Notes: generated from the sequence alone by a model not told the origin. Positions 20,822 to 29,769 are shown, counted from the first letter of the stretch. The stretch: 64,000 nt of DNA from JBBWZH01 sp035544115 (GCA_963714145.1 OY970235.1:7502001-7566000); one strand, 5' to 3'. Program-made: numbers and translations.

Positions 20822-22164
20822 GCCGACGAACAGGCTCGCCGCTTGATGCAGGGCTCCGGCGGTCGATCAGCCCTCCTCCCCCGGCGTCAAACCGCGCCAG
20901 ACCGCTCCGGGCCTGCATGTTGACCCATCCGCCGAACCGGACCCCGGAGCCATCGGCGATGGAGCCGGGATCACGCCTATCGGCGTGAGGCCGACCAATG
21001 ACGCGACTCGCGTGATCATGGTCAGGCCAAGCCGGGTGGTCGGGGAATCGCCAGCCACCGCCGTCACGGCGCTTGTTGGGGTGGGCCCGGAGTGATCGGG
21101 CCGTGGGTACGGCGGCCACGATCGGCCTGCCGGCGGCGGATGCGCTGGTTCCGGACCACAAGCAGAGCCTTGCCCTTGCTCACCGCCAGCATCGCGCCGG
21201 TCCGGGTGAGCGCGACCACGCCGCCGTCGCCCACGTTGCTGACCGGGGGCTGGCGCCGCGGCCGTCGAGCGGTGATCGCCTTGGCTGCGCGCCCGCCGCG
21301 GTGAATGTCGGCGGCCCGAAACTCGCATGAGCCATCAACGGCGCGATCGCGCTGTCACCCCAGCCCGCTCACGATGGGCCGATCCGCTGCGCTCGGTCTG
21401 ATCCAGGGCAGCTCCGATGGCTGGCCGGGGAGGCCCGGCTGGCCTGTGGCGTGCTTGCCGACGACCCCATCCGCCGACGGCGGCTGCACCTTCCACCGCC
21501 GCACTGGCCGCGGCCGTCGTCGCCGCCGCGAATTCTGCGCGCCGACAGGCTGCTCCCTCCGCCCAAAGCACCCCGACGGTCCGTACGCCCGCGACGACTT
21601 CACCGCCGCCGCGTCGTTGCCTGCCGACCTGACCGCCGACCGGCTCGGGAACCGGGACCCGCTGATGGTGGTCGCTGTCGGGGCGGGACTACTCCTGGCC
21701 GCCTACCTCGGCCTCACCGCCGGCGCCGTGAACCTCGCCGTGCTCACGCTGCCGTCTCGCCGCCGGGTCGCCACCGGCCTGCGTGGCTCAGGGCTCGAGG
21801 CGTCGGCAACTATCCAGCCGGCGGCGAATCTGACGGCCGGTGCCACGGCCGGTCTGCTGTGGAGCCTCGCTAGCACCCGCCCCGGCTTCACGGCGGCCTG
21901 GCGGCGACGCAGTCAAGCTCACGGGTTCCAGGCCGGAGAACTCGCACACCGGGAACGACGCCCCGGCCGTGGACTTGGACTACCGGCCATGAGGAGGAGT
22001 CCGCGTCCGCTGGCTTGCTGTGCGGCAACTGCCGGAGTGGCGATCTCAACGGCGTGTCGTCGACTACGCCGACACTCTTTGATAGCCCATTGGTTCGCTG
22101 AAACGCAGACATGGCGCCGATTGCCGCGCCTATGTCTGGCGCCCGTCACGAGCGGCCAGGTCAG

Positions 22165-22178
22165 GTTTCACGTGAAAC
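22165..22178. other. parS site
   Basis: Exact GTTTCACGTGAAAC in non-coding DNA, 5.3 kb from the parS inside parA and 72 bp from the next one. Confidence 0.9.
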
Positions 22179-22236
22179 ATCGCCTGGGTGCTTCGCTCTA
22201 TGTGCATCCGTGGCCCAGCACTCAATTCCTTCACTT

Positions 22237-22250
22237 GTTTCACGTGAAAC
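22237..22250. other. parS site (full 16-bp palindrome)
   Basis: GTTTCACGTGAAAC flanked by T and A, giving the complete actinobacterial consensus TGTTTCACGTGAAACA (22236-22251). It lies in non-coding DNA. Confidence 0.92.
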
Positions 22251-22449
22251 AGAACCGGTCGCTGGTGATGGCCGCAGGCCGCTCGCCGGGATTGAGTTGA
22301 CTCTGGCGGTGAGCGGCGACCGCGAATGTTGGTGCGAAGTGGCTTCGTCGGGCGGCGCTCGTGAACAGGCGCTGGGGTGGCGGGGGTAGATGCACGAGTA
22401 GGACGATCCGGCGCCGGGTCGCCCCGGCGCCGGCCGGTCGCCGCGGTGG

Positions 22450-23259
22450 CTATGGGTAGAGGGTCAGTGCGGGTGAGCGGCCGAGGGTGACGAGATCCTC
22501 GATGGTGAGCGGTGACCGCCGGGGGCCGGACGGCGCGGAGCCGGCTGTGGGCGGCGTGCCGTCCCCGGCCCGATACGAGACGATCATCGATACCAGGGTC
22601 CCGTCGCGGTGGTAGATGTTGACCAGGTTCTGTGTCCCGGGGAGGGTGAAGCCGGTCACCACGCTGCCGTCCGGTGGGGTCTGAAAGACGCAGTTTTCGT
22701 CGCAGCGCTGGGCGTCCTGCTCCTGCTTCTTCGTCGGCGGTGGCCCGCTGTAGGGCTGGATCCGAACCCACAGCGTGCCCCACCCGGCTGCCGTCCGGAT
22801 GTCTGGCGCCGTCTCGTAGACCAGCCCGCGCCCGTTGGATTTGACGAACGGGTTCCGCCCGTTACCCACCACTCCGGCGCCTCGCAGCGCGTTGCGCAGC
22901 GCCGTGTCGAGGCGGGCGGTCGCGACGCCGCAGGTCTCCGGCACCGGCCGAACCGGTGGACCGTCAGGTTTGGGCTGTGGCGGAGGGCCGGTCGGAGAGA
23001 CCGTCGGGCAGGGCCGGTCGCTGACCATCGCAGCCTGGTCGCTGGAGCCTGCGGCCGTTCCCGGCCCGGTCGCGGGCCTCGCGCCGGCCAGCGTCATCAT
23101 CCCGGCGATGATCAGCGCGCTCAGCGCCGCCGAGCCGGCGACGGTCAGCCGGCGCAGGGATCGGGCCCGGTGCTGCTCGGTGCTGACAAGTCCGCGGATG
23201 TCGATCGTGCTCGGCGGCGGGTCGGCTGAGGCCCGGTGCAACGCGTCGGTCAGGTCCAC
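22450..23259 (-). CDS. Single-pass membrane protein paired with the SigE-family sigma factor
   Basis: A 269-residue protein from GTG 23259 (MDLTDALHRASADPPPSTID) with GAAGGAG ahead of the start, overlapping the sigma factor by 10 bp. Residues 1-35 are predicted cytoplasmic, one membrane helix follows (about residues 40-60, LTVAGSAALSALIIAGMMTL), and the rest is extracytoplasmic, with a Pro-rich linker and four or more cysteines (PCPT, ETCG, RCDENC). The arrangement suggests a membrane anti-sigma or sensor partner, but there is no zinc-binding anti-sigma motif, so this is inference from position. Confidence 0.8.
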   Translation of the reverse strand: MDLTDALHRASADPPPSTIDIRGLVSTEQHRARSLRRLTVAGSAALSALIIAGMMTLAGARPATGPGTAAGSSDQAAMVSDRPCPTVSPTGPPPQPKPDGPPVRPVPETCGVATARLDTALRNALRGAGVVGNGRNPFVKSNGRGLVYETAPDIRTAAGWGTLWVRIQPYSGPPPTKKQEQDAQRCDENCVFQTPPDGSVVTGFTLPGTQNLVNIYHRDGTLVSMIVSYRAGDGTPPTAGSAPSGPRRSPLTIEDLVTLGRSPALTLYP

Positions 23260-23759
23260 AGGGGTTCTCCTTCGAAGTTGATGGCGTCCGCCAGGCGGAC
23301 CCGCAGGGTGTCGAGGGCGTCGGAGGCCTGGCTCTTGACCGTCCCCTCGCTGCAGCCCAGCGCCTCGGCGGTGTCGCGGACCGACAGGTCGCAGAAGTAC
23401 CGCAGCACGAGCACCGCCCGGCGGCGCGGGGGCAGCTCATCCAGGCAGGCCAGCAACGCCAGCCGCTGCTCCGGATCCGGCACCGCCGCTGCCACGTCCG
23501 GCAGCACTGCCACCGAGCGTTCCCGGCGCCACGGCCGGCGCCGCTCGTCCAACCAGGTGTTCAGCAGCGCCCGCCATACGTAGGCGTCGATGTTGTCCAA
23601 GGTGGACGCACGGTGCCAGCGCCGGAACAGCTTGGTCAGCGTTATCGAGACCAGGTCGTCGGCCGTGTGCCAGTCGCCGCAGAGGAGGTAGGCCGTCCGC
23701 CGCAACCATTGCAACCTGCCGGCGACGTAGTCCTGATACGCCAAAGCATCGGTGGCCAC
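23250..23759 (-). CDS. SigE-family (ECF) RNA polymerase sigma factor
   Basis: A 169-residue sigma factor of the actinobacterial SigE family. It starts at GTG 23759 (MATDALAYQDYVAGRLQWLR) with GAGGAGG upstream. The region 2 helices include TAYLLCGDWHTADDLVSITL and VWRALLNTWLDERRR, and region 4 has CLDELPPRRRAVLVLRYFCD followed by the helix-turn-helix SVRDTAEALGCSEGTVKSQA. It overlaps the downstream membrane-protein gene, so the two are translated together. Its regulon is unknown; no clear self-type promoter is visible upstream. Confidence 0.93.
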   Translation of the reverse strand: MATDALAYQDYVAGRLQWLRRTAYLLCGDWHTADDLVSITLTKLFRRWHRASTLDNIDAYVWRALLNTWLDERRRPWRRERSVAVLPDVAAAVPDPEQRLALLACLDELPPRRRAVLVLRYFCDLSVRDTAEALGCSEGTVKSQASDALDTLRVRLADAINFEGEPLWT

Positions 23760-24924
23760 TCAGCCTCCTCTTTCTCCCTGTCACTCAGGAAACGGCGCCC
23801 AGCAGCAGCGGGGTTGGTCGGCGCCGGAACTTCTCGCGACCGGCCGGCGCCCAGCGGGGCGCTTCACGCCAGGCGGCTGCCGCGCTCGGCGGGCAGGGCC
23901 ATCAGCGCAAGGCATCGCCGAGGGTGAGCAGGACGCTGGCCGGCCGAGGCGCCGGCCCCGCTGCCCCCGGTGCGCGGCGGTGTCCACCCGAGCCGACTCG
24001 ATCGTCCGGTCGGGGGTGGCGGGGCGGTGACAGCGGCGGCGGCCACGACGGTGCCCGGCCCGACCGGCGCCGACTCCCACCGCCTGGCCCGCGCCCCGCG
24101 CAAACCACAACCGCCTGACCCCACCACACCCGACGCCCGGACCACCCGGACGGACGCAAAGTCCGGCCTTACCGCCTGCGGCGACCACCACGACCCGGCG
24201 CTCTAGCCCTCCCGCGTCACCACCTGCCTCCGACACCGAGACCCTCTCCTGGCCCGCCCGCCAACCTCGGCCCCAGCCGCACAAGCACCCGACCGTGGCG
24301 TCGCGCCCAGACGTGACCATGCCCTGATCAGCAAGTGCGGTCGAGCTCGCCAACACCCCGCGGTCAACAACCGACCGCCAGAGCCAATGAGTGTTGATCA
24401 GCTCCGCACGGCGTCCACCAGCAACGATCGGCGGCCCGGCTACGGGATGAGGTCGGCCCCGATCAGCGGCGGCCGGTGAGCAGACGGCCAGCGGATAAAC
24501 CCAGCCGTCATGGTCGGCCGGGTCGGCTGGCGGGCCAGGTCGAGGTGCGGCGGTGCGGTTCACACCCCAGCTGCGGAGCGACTCGTTCACCGGCCAGGGT
24601 GGGGCGGCCAGCGGCGACTCGCGCCGGGTTCGGCGAGAAGGCCGGCTCCCCATCGGTGCCCGTAGCCTGTCGCCGCTGCGGTCGTGGCCGCCCAAGATCG
24701 CTCTCAGCGGGCAGCGCCGGGCCGGCTGGCGCTACGCGCCGGTGCGGGGCGACGGCGAGCCGGTGTCGCCGGAGCCGGGCCAGACAACCATCGCGCGGCC
24801 GGCCCAACCGGGCCCGGCGGGCACGACCACAGTCGGCCAGGGCAGGTCGGCTCCAGTTCCCGGCTCGTAGGCGGTGTCGAGCGTCAGGAGCACAGCCACG
24901 GCACCTCGTGCCCGCGGTCTCGCC
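23760..24924. other. Non-coding region upstream of the sigma factor
   Basis: About 1.2 kb with open frames on both strands but none with domain content, a normal start site or sensible composition. I see no insertion-sequence ends and no tRNA. It passes without a sharp border into the repeat array. Confidence 0.5.
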
Positions 24925-26530
24925 GGTCGAGCGGGCCGAGTGGAGAGGTCAGCCGGTGTTGCGATCGCGCGCATCGGCTAGACCACGCCGCCACCGGAGG
25001 ACGACGCGAGCCGTCCGGTCGATCGCGAGCAAGAAGGACCGACAGCATGCGTACGTTGTCGTTGCGCCCGAGCTCCGAACTACCGACAGATCGGGGACGC
25101 CGGCCGCCGCGTCGACCATCCGCCGCGCCCCACCGGCGCCCGGCCCGAACCGGCCACCCCCGGCACCACTCCCGGCCCCGGCCCTGGCACCATCCCGGGC
25201 CCCGGCCCTGAGCCCTCGGCCTCGACCGGGCACCATCCCCGACCCGGCACCACCTCCGGCCCCGGCCGCGCCCCGGCCCGGCCTCGGCCCCGGCCCCGGC
25301 ACCACCTCCGGCCCCAGCCCCGGGCCCCACCCCCGGCCTCGGCCCTAGCACCACGGTCCGCCTGACAGTGCTGATCGAGTCGATCAGCCAGGCGGCCTGG
25401 AGCGAGTGTCGCGATCGCGCGGTCGTCTGCCGGACCGGTCTGCCACCGGAGGACGACGCAAGCCGTTCGGTCGATCGCGAGCGAGAACGACCGACAGCAT
25501 GCCTGTGTTTTGGTCCTGCCCGAAGCGCCGAACCATCGACAGAGTCCGCACGTCGACCGTGGCGCCGACCCATCCGCCGCGCCCACGAGTGCCGGCTCGA
25601 GCCGGCGCCGGCGCCACAGTTCGTCTCACGGTGCCGATCGAGTCGATCAGCCAGGCGGCCCGGGCGAGTGTCGCGATCGCGCGGTCGTCCAGTCTGCCGG
25701 ACCGGTCCGCCACCGGAGGTCGACGCGAGCCGTTCGGTTGATCGCGAGCGAGAACGACCGACAGCATGCCTACGTTGTTGTCCTGCCCGAAGCGCGGAGC
25801 AATCGACAGAGTCGGCACGTCGCCCGTGGCGGCGACTCATCCGTCGTGCTCACCGGTGCCGGCTCGAGCCGGCACTCCCCGGCGCCCGGCGCCACAGTTC
25901 GTCTCACGGTGCCGATGGACGCGATCACCCAGGCGGCCCGGGCGAGTGTTGTGATCGTCCACGTCCGCCGGACCGGTCCGCCGCCGAAAGACGACGCGAG
26001 CATTCGGTCGATCGCATGCGAGAACGACCGACAGCACGCGTACCTTGTTGTCGCCCGAAGCGCCGGACCGTCGACAGAGTCCGCACGTCGGCCGTGGCGG
26101 CGACTCATCCGTCGTGCTCACCGGTGCCCGGCTTGAGCCGGCACTCCCCGGCGCCGGCGCCACAGTTCCTCTCACGGTGTCGATCGGCTCGATCGGCCAG
26201 GCGGGGCCCGGGCGAGTGCTGCGATCGCGATCGCCCACGTCTGCTGGACGGGCCCGCTACCGGAGGACGGCGCGAGCTGGCCGGTCGATCGCGAGCAAGA
26301 AGGACCGACAGCATGCGTGCCTTGTCGTCGGACCCGAAGCTCTGAACCATCGACAGATTGGCAGCGCCGGCCGCAACGTCGACCCCACAAGCCGCGCCCA
26401 CAGCTGCCGGCTCGAACCGGCAGCGAACCGGCGGCACGGCCACGCACCGGCACCGCAGTCACCGCGCCGTGCCGATCGGCTCGAGCACCGGGGCGGTCCA
26501 GGCGAAGGCCGATGCCACCGGCCCAGGGCA
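24925..26530. repeat. Array of about five ~270-bp imperfect repeats
   Basis: The 14-mer GACCGACAGCATGC recurs at 25037, 25489, 25756, 26026 (one mismatch) and 26303, each time preceded by the CGACGCGAG / GGTCGATCGCGAGC block and followed by related sequence (CCCGAAGCGCC, ATCGACAGAGTC, CCATCCGCCGC, GCCACAGTTCGTCTCACGG). Spacings are 452, 267, 270 and 277 bp. Because 452 and 277 are not multiples of three, and no unit has a stable start, the array is unlikely to encode a repeat protein. The sequence is rich in CGATCG. A partial unit precedes the first copy. Function unknown. Confidence 0.88.
25135..25350. repeat. GGCCCC/CCGGCACC-rich expansion inside the first repeat unit
   Basis: Between the first and second repeat units lies ~180-215 bp of short iterations of CCCCGGCC, CCCGGCACCACC and similar words. 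It replaces the shorter GCCGGCTCGAGCCGGCGCC segment of the other units and explains the 452-bp spacing. It looks like slippage-driven expansion. Confidence 0.8.
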
Positions 26531-27008
26531 CGACCGCAGTAGCTCACCGGTCGATCCGACGCACCGGCAGCGATACGACGCGATCGTCCGCAGATCAGCC
26601 ACGCTGCCGGCGATTCGCGATGCTTATGGCCGTCCAGATCGCCCCGATCCTGATCGTCGCGTCAGGTCGTCTGTCTAGGGAGACCCGACCGCTCATACCC
26701 GGCTGGCTGGCCAGGACGGCGAAAGAGCTGGGTGCGTCGACTCGCGCCGAAGGCGCTACTGGTGTGTGTCGAGCCCTGAGGCGGATCGATTCGGGCTGAT
26801 CCGGCCCAGCCGATGGAGATGCGTCCCCCGACCAGCCGTTGAGTGACGCATGGACGTGACCCGGGTCCAAGCCACGTTGCTGGAATGTACTCGGCCGCCG
26901 AGGACCTCCGGCGGTGCGGCGAGCGGCCCGAGGTAGGAGCGGGACGCGTTCGAGGCCGGTGAGGACGAGTTGGCCGTTTCGCTTGGGATGGGCACGGGAC
27001 GGGGGAAG

Positions 27009-27022
27009 GTTTCACGTGAAAC
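27009..27022. other. parS site in the leader of the phosphoesterase-ligase gene
   Basis: Exact GTTTCACGTGAAAC, with a further half site (CGTGAAAC) starting at 27028. It ends 33 bp before the ATG of the next gene, so ParB bound here would sit on or near that gene's promoter. Confidence 0.9.
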
Positions 27023-27055
27023 GTCGGCGTGAAACGTTGGGGTGGGGAGGGCGGC

Positions 27056-28459
27056 ATGGCGGACAAGCTGGCGAAGTATCGGGGAAAGCGGGACCCGGAG
27101 CGCACGCCGGAGCCGGTGCCGGGAGCGGGTCCGCTGCCCGAGGGCAACGACGACACCTTTGTGATTCAGGAGCACCACGCCCGGCGGCTGCACTGGGACG
27201 TTCGGCTGGAGCGGGGCGGCGTGCTGGTCTCGTGGGCCGTGCCGAAGGGGCTGCCGCTCGACCCGAAGACCAACCACCTTGCCGTGCACACCGAGGACCA
27301 TCCGCTGGAGTACGCGTCGTTCGAGGGCAGCATCCCGCACGGCGAGTACGGCGGCGGCAAGGTCGTCATCTGGGACCGCGGGCGGTACGTCACCGAGAAG
27401 TGGACGCCGCGTGAGGTGAAGGTGGTGTTCGACGGCTCCCGGGCCAGCGGGCGGTACGTCTTCTTCCAGATCCGCGAGGGCGACTGGATGGTGCACCGGA
27501 TGGACCCGCCACCACGCCCGGACTGGCAGCCGGTGCCGGTAGGCATCAAGCCGATGCGACCGACCGTTGGGCAGTTGCCTCCAGCCGATCAGAACGCCGC
27601 CTGGGGCTTCGAGATGGACTGGGGCGGCGAGCCGGCGATCGTCGTTGTGGACGGCGGTCGGGCCCGGGTCGAGGTATCCGGGGCCGACCAGACCACCCGG
27701 TATCCAGAACTGCGCGCGCTCGGCGCCACGCTGGGCAGTCAGGTCTGCGTGCTCGACGGCACTCTGGTCGTGCTCGATCCGCACGGCCGCCCGAGTGCGG
27801 CCAGGCTCAAGGAACGGCGGGAGGCGAGCGCCCGGCAGATCCAGCGGCGGTCCGGCATCGCACCGGTCACGTTCCTGGTTACCGACCTGATCCACCTCGA
27901 CGGCCAGGACACCACCCCGCTGCCGTACGAGGAGCGGCGCCGGCTCCTGGAGGAGTTCCTGCCGGCCGGGCCGAACTGGCACATGTCCCCGACGATCGCC
28001 GGCGGCCCGGACGCGCTGGCCGCCAGCCGGGACCTCGGGCTGCGCGGCATCGTCGCCAAGCGACTCGACTCGACCTACCGGCCCGGCCGGCGCACCGACG
28101 GCTGGCTGTCGATCAGCAACCTGCCGACGCTGCGGGTCGCGATCGCGGGTTGGCTACCGCCGGCCGCCGCCGAAGATGACCACCAGATCGGCGGCCTGAT
28201 CCTTGGCGTCGACAACGCCGACGGTCTGGCGTACGCGGGCGTGGTCCGCACCGGCTTGACCGCGGCTGATCGTTCCGAACTTGCCGGACAGCTGCGGAGG
28301 CTGGTCCGCAAGACGCCGCCATTCAGTACCCCGCCGCCAGATCTTGCCGATGCCCATTGGGTCCGCCCGACCCTCGTCGGGGAGGTCTCGTACCGCGACT
28401 GGGGCGCGGACGGCCGGCTCCGCCGTCCAACCTGGCTCCGCCGGCTGCCCGCCGGCTGA
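27056..28459 (+). CDS. LigD-type 3'-phosphoesterase fused to a degenerate ATP-dependent DNA ligase domain
   Basis: A 467-residue two-domain protein from ATG 27056 (MADKLAKYRGKRDPERTPEP), with GGGGAGG 5 bases upstream. Residues ~33-150 form a LigD-type 3'-phosphoesterase: His40, His46, Asp48, Arg50, His82 and Tyr86 match the active-site set known as His42, His48, Asp50, Arg52, His84 and Tyr88 in Pseudomonas LigD. Residues ~165-467 follow the ATP-dependent ligase fold, but the motifs are changed. Motif I reads EMDWGGE (186-192) in place of ExKWDGxR, motif III is DGT (234-236) for DGE, motif IV is RGIVAKRLD with Arg330 for Glu, and motif V is WLSIS for WLKxK. The ligase half therefore looks catalytically dead. 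Related fusions act in non-homologous end joining. No ku gene is visible in this window. Confidence 0.9.
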   Translation: MADKLAKYRGKRDPERTPEPVPGAGPLPEGNDDTFVIQEHHARRLHWDVRLERGGVLVSWAVPKGLPLDPKTNHLAVHTEDHPLEYASFEGSIPHGEYGGGKVVIWDRGRYVTEKWTPREVKVVFDGSRASGRYVFFQIREGDWMVHRMDPPPRPDWQPVPVGIKPMRPTVGQLPPADQNAAWGFEMDWGGEPAIVVVDGGRARVEVSGADQTTRYPELRALGATLGSQVCVLDGTLVVLDPHGRPSAARLKERREASARQIQRRSGIAPVTFLVTDLIHLDGQDTTPLPYEERRRLLEEFLPAGPNWHMSPTIAGGPDALAASRDLGLRGIVAKRLDSTYRPGRRTDGWLSISNLPTLRVAIAGWLPPAAAEDDHQIGGLILGVDNADGLAYAGVVRTGLTAADRSELAGQLRRLVRKTPPFSTPPPDLADAHWVRPTLVGEVSYRDWGADGRLRRPTWLRRLPAG

Positions 28460-28460
28460 C

Positions 28461-28501
28461 CGGCCCGGCGCCGCCACAGCGGCCATCCGGTGGCCGGGCC
28501 G
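28461..28501. terminator. Hairpin between convergent genes
   Basis: CGGCCCGGC (28461-28469) pairs with GCCGGGCCG (28493-28501), enclosing a smaller hairpin GCCGC-CACA-GCGGC. It lies directly after the phosphoesterase-ligase stop and before the end of the convergent hydrolase gene. There is no T-tract. Confidence 0.45.
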
Positions 28502-28552
28502 CCGGACGCATCCACACGATCGGAGTGCCCGGCGAACCGGCCGGCGGGAGGG

Positions 28553-29164
28553 TCAGTGGGTGGCGATGTAGCGGGCGACGGTGTTGACGAACATCGGGAG
28601 GGCGGCGGCAAAGGCAGCCTGCTGGGGCACCGGGGTGCCGGGGAGTTCGGTGGCCCTCGGGATCAGGGCGAGCAGTGCGTCGGCGGTGCGGCGCTGGTGG
28701 AATGGATCGCCGGGCACCGCCGGGAGGATGCCGACCGGGGCGCGCAGGTTGGCCAATTCGGCGTCGGACACACCGCGGAGCGTGTCACCGCCGAGCAGGT
28801 CAGCCAGGACGGCTGGGGCCGCGTCGAGACCGGCCAGGTCCGCGGCGAGGCGCGGATCGATCATCGGGTCGCCGGCGGTGGCGGGCCACGCCAGGATCAG
28901 GCCGGCAACGCGGTCGGGATGGTCAACCGCGAGCCGGGCGGCCACCGAGCAGCCGTTCGAGCCGCCGACCGCCCAGACCGGGCGAGCCGGCAGCAGCGGC
29001 AGCAGGTGCTCGATCTCGGCCGCCCAACTGGACGGTCGACGGAGCCGATCGGGCGCGCGCACGTCCAGGCCGTAGCTCGTCAGCCCGTCGAGCACGCCGG
29101 GCGTCGCCCAGAACCGGCCAGCGCTCATCTCGTCCCACAGCCCGCCGTGCAGCAGCACGAGCAC
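28553..29164 (-). CDS. Alpha/beta-hydrolase fold protein
   Basis: A protein of about 203 residues; I take the GTG at 29164 (VLVLLHGGLWDEMSAGRFW), 8 bp after the nitroreductase stop, as start, though a GTG two codons later is possible and neither has a strong ribosome-binding site. LLHGG supplies the oxyanion strand, and GGSNGCS is the nucleophile elbow with the catalytic Ser. PGDPFH offers the acid. At the usual catalytic-histidine position the sequence is LPGTPVPQQAAF, without a His, so activity is uncertain. Probably cotranscribed with the nitroreductase. Substrate unknown. Confidence 0.78.
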   Translation of the reverse strand: MLVLLHGGLWDEMSAGRFWATPGVLDGLTSYGLDVRAPDRLRRPSSWAAEIEHLLPLLPARPVWAVGGSNGCSVAARLAVDHPDRVAGLILAWPATAGDPMIDPRLAADLAGLDAAPAVLADLLGGDTLRGVSDAELANLRAPVGILPAVPGDPFHQRRTADALLALIPRATELPGTPVPQQAAFAAALPMFVNTVARYIATH

Positions 29165-29172
29165 GGTAGGCG

Positions 29173-29769
29173 CTACCAGTTCCCGTGGTGGACGACGTCG
29201 GACGCCGGCCGGCGACCACGGCGCAGCGAGGGCGACCGCCGGTCCTCGGCCCGGTAGCCGATCGAGGTCGCGCCGATCGGCGTGTACTCCGCGGGCACGC
29301 CGAATTCCGCCCGGAACGCATCCATGCACTCCGGCTGGATCCCGAAGAAGAGGGCGCCGAGGCCGGCGTCCACCACGGTCAGCAGCATCAGCAGCGAGGC
29401 GAAGCCGGTGTCGATGTGCCAGTACGGGACCGGCCAGTGCGCCTCGTCCCGATCGGTCCAGCCCTTGTCCGGCTCGGCGTACCGGTCCAGGTAGGCCGCC
29501 TTGTGGGAGAGCGAGACGATCAACAGCGGGGCACGCCGCATCCCGGTGAGCCAGTTGTCCGGCGGCTCGTTCGGGTCGGTGGTGATCGACCAGAACCGCT
29601 CGCGGTCCGCGGCGTCCTCCAGCACCAGGAACGCCCAACCCTGGCTGAAGCCCGCGGACGGGGCGTGCAGCGCGTTCTCCAAGATCCGGTCACGAATCTC
29701 CGGTGGCACCGGCCGGCTGTCGTAGTTACGGACCATCCGGCGTCGGCGCACTACCTCCTGAAACTCCAT
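29173..29769 (-). CDS. Nitroreductase-family oxidoreductase
   Basis: A 198-residue flavoprotein of the nitroreductase family, start ATG 29769 (MEFQEVVRRRRMVRNYDSRP). The phosphate-binding RRRRMVRNYDSRPVP opens the protein, followed by HAPSAGFSQGWAFLVLED and the FMN and dimer region ASLLMLLTVVDAGLGALFFG. It would reduce nitro or quinone-like compounds with NAD(P)H; the actual substrate is not predictable. It is followed at 8 bp by the hydrolase gene, and both run convergent to the phosphoesterase-ligase. Confidence 0.88.
   Translation of the reverse strand: MEFQEVVRRRRMVRNYDSRPVPPEIRDRILENALHAPSAGFSQGWAFLVLEDAADRERFWSITTDPNEPPDNWLTGMRRAPLLIVSLSHKAAYLDRYAEPDKGWTDRDEAHWPVPYWHIDTGFASLLMLLTVVDAGLGALFFGIQPECMDAFRAEFGVPAEYTPIGATSIGYRAEDRRSPSLRRGRRPASDVVHHGNW

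Larger units (their letters stand above)
20822..22449. other. Gene-poor region with two parS sites
   Basis: 1.6 kb in which I find no convincing gene. Two parS palindromes lie 72 bp apart near its right end. An 8-bp inverted repeat GATCACGC...GCGTGATC (about 20969-21016) and a small hairpin CACGCC-TATC-GGCGTG are visible. One plus-strand stretch around 21665-21900 could encode a hydrophobic segment (DPLMVVAVGAGLLLAAYLGL), perhaps the remnant of a membrane gene, but no ribosome-binding site or domain supports it. Confidence 0.5.

Noticed and set aside
21305..22300. 331-codon plus-strand frame containing a hydrophobic segment and two parS sites
   Set aside because: Only a short stretch looks membrane-like; no ribosome-binding site, no family match that I recognise, and composition elsewhere is like random GC-rich DNA.
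23781..24695. 304-codon minus-strand frame upstream of the sigma factor
   Set aside because: Low-complexity Arg/Gly/Pro content with no domain and no start signal.
24884..26345. Long open frames on both strands over the 270-bp repeats
   Set aside because: Repeat spacing is not kept modulo three, both strands are open at once, and no ribosome-binding site or domain is present.
24925..26530. CRISPR array
   Set aside because: Units are ~270 bp and similar along their length, without short repeats separated by unique spacers.
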